Source of the DNA: Isoetes taiwanensis
Taxonomy: Eukaryota > Streptophyta > Lycopodiopsida > Isoetales > Isoetaceae
DNA length: 64,000 nt
Direction of reading: 5' to 3'
Assembly (NCBI GenBank): GCA_021234155.1
Contig: JAJEKV010000005.1
Coordinates: forward strand, 28,174,689-28,238,688
The notes under the pieces are model-generated. The model saw nothing but the letters and a program-made list of their open reading frames with translations, did not search any database and had not been told where the DNA came from. Shown one piece after another: positions 60,001 to 64,000 of this stretch (position 1 is the first letter of the stretch; each line of letters opens with the position of its first letter). Made by a program: the position numbers and the translations under genes.

Positions 60001-61824
60001 ACTGTTGGCCGTGGTCCGTGCCCTGCGGATATGGAGACACTACCTTCTTGGTAGAAGATTCCAACTGGATACGGATCACCAAAGTCTTCGTTATTCATCT
60101 ACCCAACCGAATCTCAACCTCCGTCAAAGGAGATGGATGGAATTTCTCGAGGAGTACGATTTTGAGATTATGTATAAGCCTGGCAAACACAATGTGGTTG
60201 CGGATGCTTTATCACGCCATCCCTTGGTGACCTGAACCCATTGTAATGCCATTTCTACACTCACCAGTGAGTTTGGGAAACAGATAGAGCAGACTTTGGC
60301 AACAGATCCAGAATTTTGTGACGTTTGGGGCAGTTTGGCTAAGGAAGCTCGCACGGATGCAGAACGTGAGACTTTTCGTGCATATAAGAAGGAGGGCAGC
60401 TTACTATATCACAAGGATAAGTTGTGTGTGCCAGAGACTTCAGGAGTACGGAAGCTCATTCTTCATGACACACACAATAGCCCTATAGCTGGACATGCAG
60501 GTTTTATGAAAACCTACTTCAAAATTCGCTCCAGTTACTTCTGGCCTTCTATGAAGAAGGATATAGCCAAGTACATTAGGCAGTGCCAAGTATGCCAGCA
60601 AACAAAAGCGGAACAGTTAAGGATTCCGGGCGAGTTGCAACCTCTGGATGTGCCAAACGCCAAATGGGAAGTGATAACCATGGATTTCATTGTGGGCCTT
60701 CCAAGAACTCTCCGGGGATATGATGCCCTAATGGTTGTGGTCGACAAATTGTCGAAAATGGCTCATTTCTTGCCATGTCGAACCACGGATACAGCCTTTG
60801 ATACTGCTCTGCTATTTGCCAAGGAGATCTTCAGATTACACGGAATGCCACAGGTAATTGTATCGGATAGGGACCCAAAATTTGTAAGTGCATTTTGGAA
60901 GGATTTCTTTGCCACCATCCAGACCAAGCTTGCTATGAGTACAGCATATCATCCTCAAACAGATGGTCAGACAGAACGTACCAATCGTATTATAGAGGAT
61001 ATGCTAAGAAGTTATGTGTGGAGTAAGCAATCGCAGTGGGCTGATTATATTTATCTAGTAGAGTTTGCTTATAACAGCATGAAGCAGGAATCCTCAAGGA
61101 TGTCCCCCTTTATGATAAATTATGGTTATCAATGCCTTACCCCAGATACATGGCATAACCCCGTCTCTAAAGTAGAGGTTTCTCAACAACTCCTCTTAGA
61201 GATGCAAGCACTGGTCGAAGAAGTTCGTGATTATTTACTAGCGGCACGCAGTCGTCAGAAGAGTGTGGCCGACAAACACAGGACCCCACGCATTTTCCAG
61301 GTGGGCGAATCAGTTTGGCTGAAGATCAAGGTGAAACAAGCCAAGCTTAAGATTGGTAACTGTAAGAAGTTAGCACCCAGATGGGCTGGACCGTTTAAAA
61401 TCATGGACCGTGTTGGAGAGCAGGCATATCGCTTGGATTTGCCGCCCCGCTTAAAGATCCACAAGATCTTTCACGTGAGTCTTCTCAAGCAACACACCCC
61501 TGATCCAGAGGAGGTTTTAGAGACCCCAACCCTCCTAGAAATGACGGAGGAGCAACTCGAGATAGTCCCTGAAGCTCTTCTTGATCGAGCTTACAAACAA
61601 ACCAGAAGGACTCAAATGTTGCAATACTTGGTTAAGTGGAAACACTTACCAGTTGAGGATGCTACGTGGGTGATGAAGATAGACCTTGACAAGCATTATC
61701 CGGATTTCATGCGTGAATCTCAAGGCCGCACCATCAACGATGTTATCAACCCCGCCGTCACCGGTAAGCTTAGAAACCTGGGTACCCGGGGTGGCGCTCT
61801 AGAGGGGAGGATGCATCGTAAATG
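57059..61824 (+). pseudogene. gag-pol polyprotein (gag, protease, RT, RNase H, integrase, chromodomain), two stop codons
   Basis: Start [15 protein letters not shown]. One frame throughout, broken only by TAG at 59810-59812 and TGA at 60233-60235. Gag ([19 protein letters not shown]) and zinc knuckle [14 protein letters not shown] (about 58157); protease [10 protein letters not shown] (about 58402); RT with [12 protein letters not shown] and the catalytic FFDD (about 59430); RNase H TDASKIATGG, VVADALSRHP; integrase HDTHNSPIAGH and CQVC zinc binding, TMDFIVGL, SDRDPKF, and TDGQTERTN (D, D, E); C-terminal chromodomain YLVKWKHLPVEDATW (about 61625). All catalytic residues are present. Chromodomains direct integration to marked chromatin. 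It makes capsid and copies and inserts the element. Confidence 0.95.
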
Positions 61825-62394
61825 ATAACAAGCAACTGATGATGAGATCACTTTGTGTTCTCTAGGGTGTGGTCTGATGTCAATAGCGACATCACCGCAA
61901 CTTGTTGCAAAAGCATATAGTTGATAAACCGCTTTCCTCTCGGCTACAATGGGAACTTGACCAATCCCTATGCCGCAAGGAACCGCAAACCATAGACATC
62001 ATAGGTTCCCTGATAGGTAGTATGTTCTTTTAATTATTATAAGGGGGTGGTCCCTTCAACCACAATTTCATCATATGTACTGATACGCTGACATGTGCAG
62101 GCCAGTAAGCAGTATGTGCCCTGCCCATGCTAGAGGGTTACTGATGACTCGAACTCTTCAGCTTCGTTTTGCCTACATGTTTTGTTTTTTTTCGTTCCAC
62201 TGATGTTGGTGTTGGTTTTCGGTCCTTAAACTGTTTGATTATGATAATCGTGTGAACGCACCATGGTGCTTGAAATGTGTTTGCAAACTTTACAGTCTGA
62301 ATATATGTATTACTTTCGGAAACATAACGTATTGAATAATGTATTTCTTTGTACATTTCTAACTAACCCCAATGCTGAGGACAGCATTGATTCT
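61825..62394 (+). other. 3' untranslated region of the Ty3 element
   Basis: Non-coding sequence between the integrase stop and the purine tract. Part of it (62030-62110) matches the minus element near 31080-31190 (AACCACAATTTCATC / ACTGATACGC-type segments on the opposite strand). Confidence 0.6.
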
Positions 62395-62407
62395 AAGGAG
62401 GGGAGAA
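62395..62407 (+). promoter_or_regulatory. Polypurine tract of the plus-strand Ty3 element
   Basis: AAGGAGGGGAGAA directly before the TG of the 3' LTR. Confidence 0.88.
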
Positions 62408-62925
62408 TGTGACGTTCCAAGTATTTATACGGTGAACGTATAAATATATGGGACACGTCACACGATATAAGGCACGCCACCTGGGGGATGATAACCTAGG
62501 GGGTTGGCCACAATGGATTTAATTAGCTATGTTAACCAAATTATTAAGGATAATTATCAAAAGACATGTGATTAAGTCAAACCATAGTAGTAAGGCGCCA
62601 TTTGGCTTCACCCGGGTGGCCAGCATATTGGTTGCTAAACTAGGCCACCAAAGGGCAGCGCCATCCTCAGATCTTCCCAATCTCGACCGACAAAAGCACC
62701 GGGAGGGCGGTGGCGCTTTCGGGGAAATTGTTGCTGCGGTTGGATCGCCAAAACACCCTTTTATTTGTTGCTACCCGTCTGACCATGGAAGCACCCCTTG
62801 ACAGCGGGTCGGTCCGAAACTACGGTTAGTGGTAGCTAAATTACATTCTTGTAGGAATAACACTCTAGGATTCTTTACGGATGGTTTGGGGTGAGACTAA
62901 CCCTTCTCCGGGTAATTAGCGGGGA
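62408..62925 (+). repeat. 3' LTR, truncated
   Basis: TGTGACGTTCCAAG onward matches the 5' LTR (about 230 bp nearly without difference, then with clustered changes) up to GGGTAATTAG near 62922, where similarity stops. The last 1.1 kb of the LTR is missing. Confidence 0.9.
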
Positions 62926-63330
62926 TAGGTTAAATGCGCGTATGAAACTATTTTTTTGGGGCGTATAAAAGTGCAAAATACGTATTTTACGGGAAAAATC
63001 ATTTTTTTGTATTTAATTTCGCCGGCGGGAAAAAAAAAAGTTTAAAGCGAAACCTTACATTTTAAACCACGCGAACTTTTCTTTCGGCGTAAGCGAAGTC
63101 TAAGTTTTAAACTACGCGAATCCCTCGCCCGACTTCGGCGTGGCGAAAGCCTTAATGTTAAACTGCAGCGAAACTCTTTTCAGCGTGGCAGTATAAAGGT
63201 TAAACTCGCAGCGAAACTTTTTTGTTCGGCGTAAGCATTCTTTACGTTTACGCTACGCTGAAGGGGCGGTTCGCGAAGCGAAGAAGAAGTTTTAAACTAC
63301 GAAGTTTTCTATATATATTTCGAGTAGCGT
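62926..63330. repeat. Degenerate tandem repeats next to the truncated LTR
   Basis: About five diverged units of 50-60 bp containing TTAAACTRCGCGAA / CAGCGAAACT and TTCGGCGTRAGCGAAG-type segments. Non-coding, GC-skewed islands in AT-rich sequence. Confidence 0.65.
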
Positions 63331-64000
63331 TCACGTTATTTCTGCCTTGAGAACAAGGTAAACCACTGCGCCACGCTCCACAACTGTGCCCTTTGCCTTT
63401 TTTTCATTTTCCCTTAGTTTTTAGCCAAACCTAGGTAGTTTTACTGTTGTTTTTTAATTGTAGGTCTAGGGTTCCTCCATAGTGAGGCCCTTGCTGTGCC
63501 CCCCCCTCCATTGAGGGCGTGGCGATGGCGTCTCGACCTATGGTTGAATCGACTGATTTTTTTTAAAAAAAAAGAAAAGAAAATAAAATGCAATAGAAAT
63601 AAAGGAAAAAAAATAATGAAATAGAAATAAAAATAAGAAAAAAAATTTGGTTGCCTACCCTTTCATCGACAACCGGTAGTAGTTAGGGTAGAGAGTGATC
63701 CTTAGCTAGGTTAGAAGTTAGGAGTGATCCTTGGTGAGGCATTGACCCTTGCTGGCGTGCCACATTTAATTGTGCCATGCCGATGGTGGGTGTCATTGCT
63801 GATGTTGAGGATTGCTAGGGTCAACCTCCCATTTAGATGTATAGCCCTCTCACATAAGCTTGTTGGGTTTTGGTCATTGCTAAAGGGTGGGTGTTGTACT
63901 CTTATGGAAGGTCGGTCAGGAAGAATATTTAATGAGATATACCCTATTTTACGGCGGTGTTGTTGGCGAAAGTCCAACACTAATATAGGGAGTGGCGTAT
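63331..64000. other. Non-coding end of the window
   Basis: Contains a tRNA A-box-like TGGCGCAGTGG (minus strand, about 63367-63377) and an A-rich run (63555-63650). Otherwise nothing recognised. Confidence 0.5.

Larger units (their letters stand above)
50939..62925 (+). mobile_element. Ty3/gypsy chromovirus-type retrotransposon with extra 5' ORFs (plus-strand copy)
   Basis: 5' LTR 50939-52551, primer site, ORF A-H3, ORF B, ORF C, gag-pol with C-terminal chromodomain, purine tract, and a 3' LTR truncated after about 518 bp. Same family and gene order as 29277-42294 but much better preserved: gag-pol is one frame with two stop codons. The left LTR cuts a LINE. No matching right flank or target duplication can be seen, because the 3' LTR is incomplete. 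Confidence 0.95.

Noticed and set aside
1-64000. CRISPR arrays, bacterial operons, rRNA genes
   Set aside because: Repeats lack regular spacers, genes are spliced and eukaryotic, and no rRNA-like sequence was seen.

Overview
The window reads as nuclear DNA of a vascular land plant with a repeat-rich genome. It has intron-containing plant genes with GT-AG borders, a plant-type UDP-glycosyltransferase, a PPR remnant, chromodomain Ty3 retrotransposons, non-LTR elements and a Helitron. A non-flowering lineage such as a fern is my guess; the sequence does not prove it. Only three host loci look functional: the 3' half of a TFIIIC subunit 5 gene (210-2359, +), a UDP-glycosyltransferase (16084-17615, -) and a CHMP1-type ESCRT-III gene (24326-24937, -).

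Layout. 0.2-2.4 kb: GTF3C5-like exons. 4.2-9.0 kb: a Helitron Rep/helicase gene broken by small duplications and indels. 11.19-13.21 kb: a 2-kb element with 120-bp inverted repeats that encodes an HUH-type (Replitron-like) endonuclease and no helicase. 13.2-16 kb: duplicated non-coding blocks. 16.1-17.8 kb: the UGT gene with a partial copy of its first exon. 18-24 kb: tandem repeats, a decayed transposon ORF and two fold-back elements. 24.3 kb: CHMP1. 26.9-27.8 kb: the 3' end of a LINE. 28.7-42.6 kb: the gag-like ORF of an LTR element, split by a 13-kb minus-strand Ty3 element (29277-42294) with CTTGG target duplications. 44.8-45.9 kb: a duplicated block. 47.8-48.7 kb: two unrecognised exons and a PPR pseudogene. 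49.0-50.94 kb: a minus-strand LINE, cut by a second Ty3 element of the same family on the plus strand (50939-62925). 62.9-64 kb: degenerate tandem repeats and A-rich sequence.

The most striking result concerns the two Ty3 elements. Both carry three extra ORFs between the 5' LTR and gag-pol. The first ORF (53333-54570 on +, about 38672-40090 on -) ends in a recognisable histone H3 domain. In the plus copy it is joined in one reading frame to an N-terminal domain and a coiled coil of unknown function. The two elements have diverged widely elsewhere but share the H3 segment with the same non-canonical residues, so it looks like one old capture kept as part of the element.

Caution: where copies can be compared (the LTR pairs), long identical runs alternate with short GC-rich replaced tracts. 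This looks as much like assembly or base-calling error in methylated repeats as like mutation, so individual frameshifts and stops should be confirmed with accurate reads.
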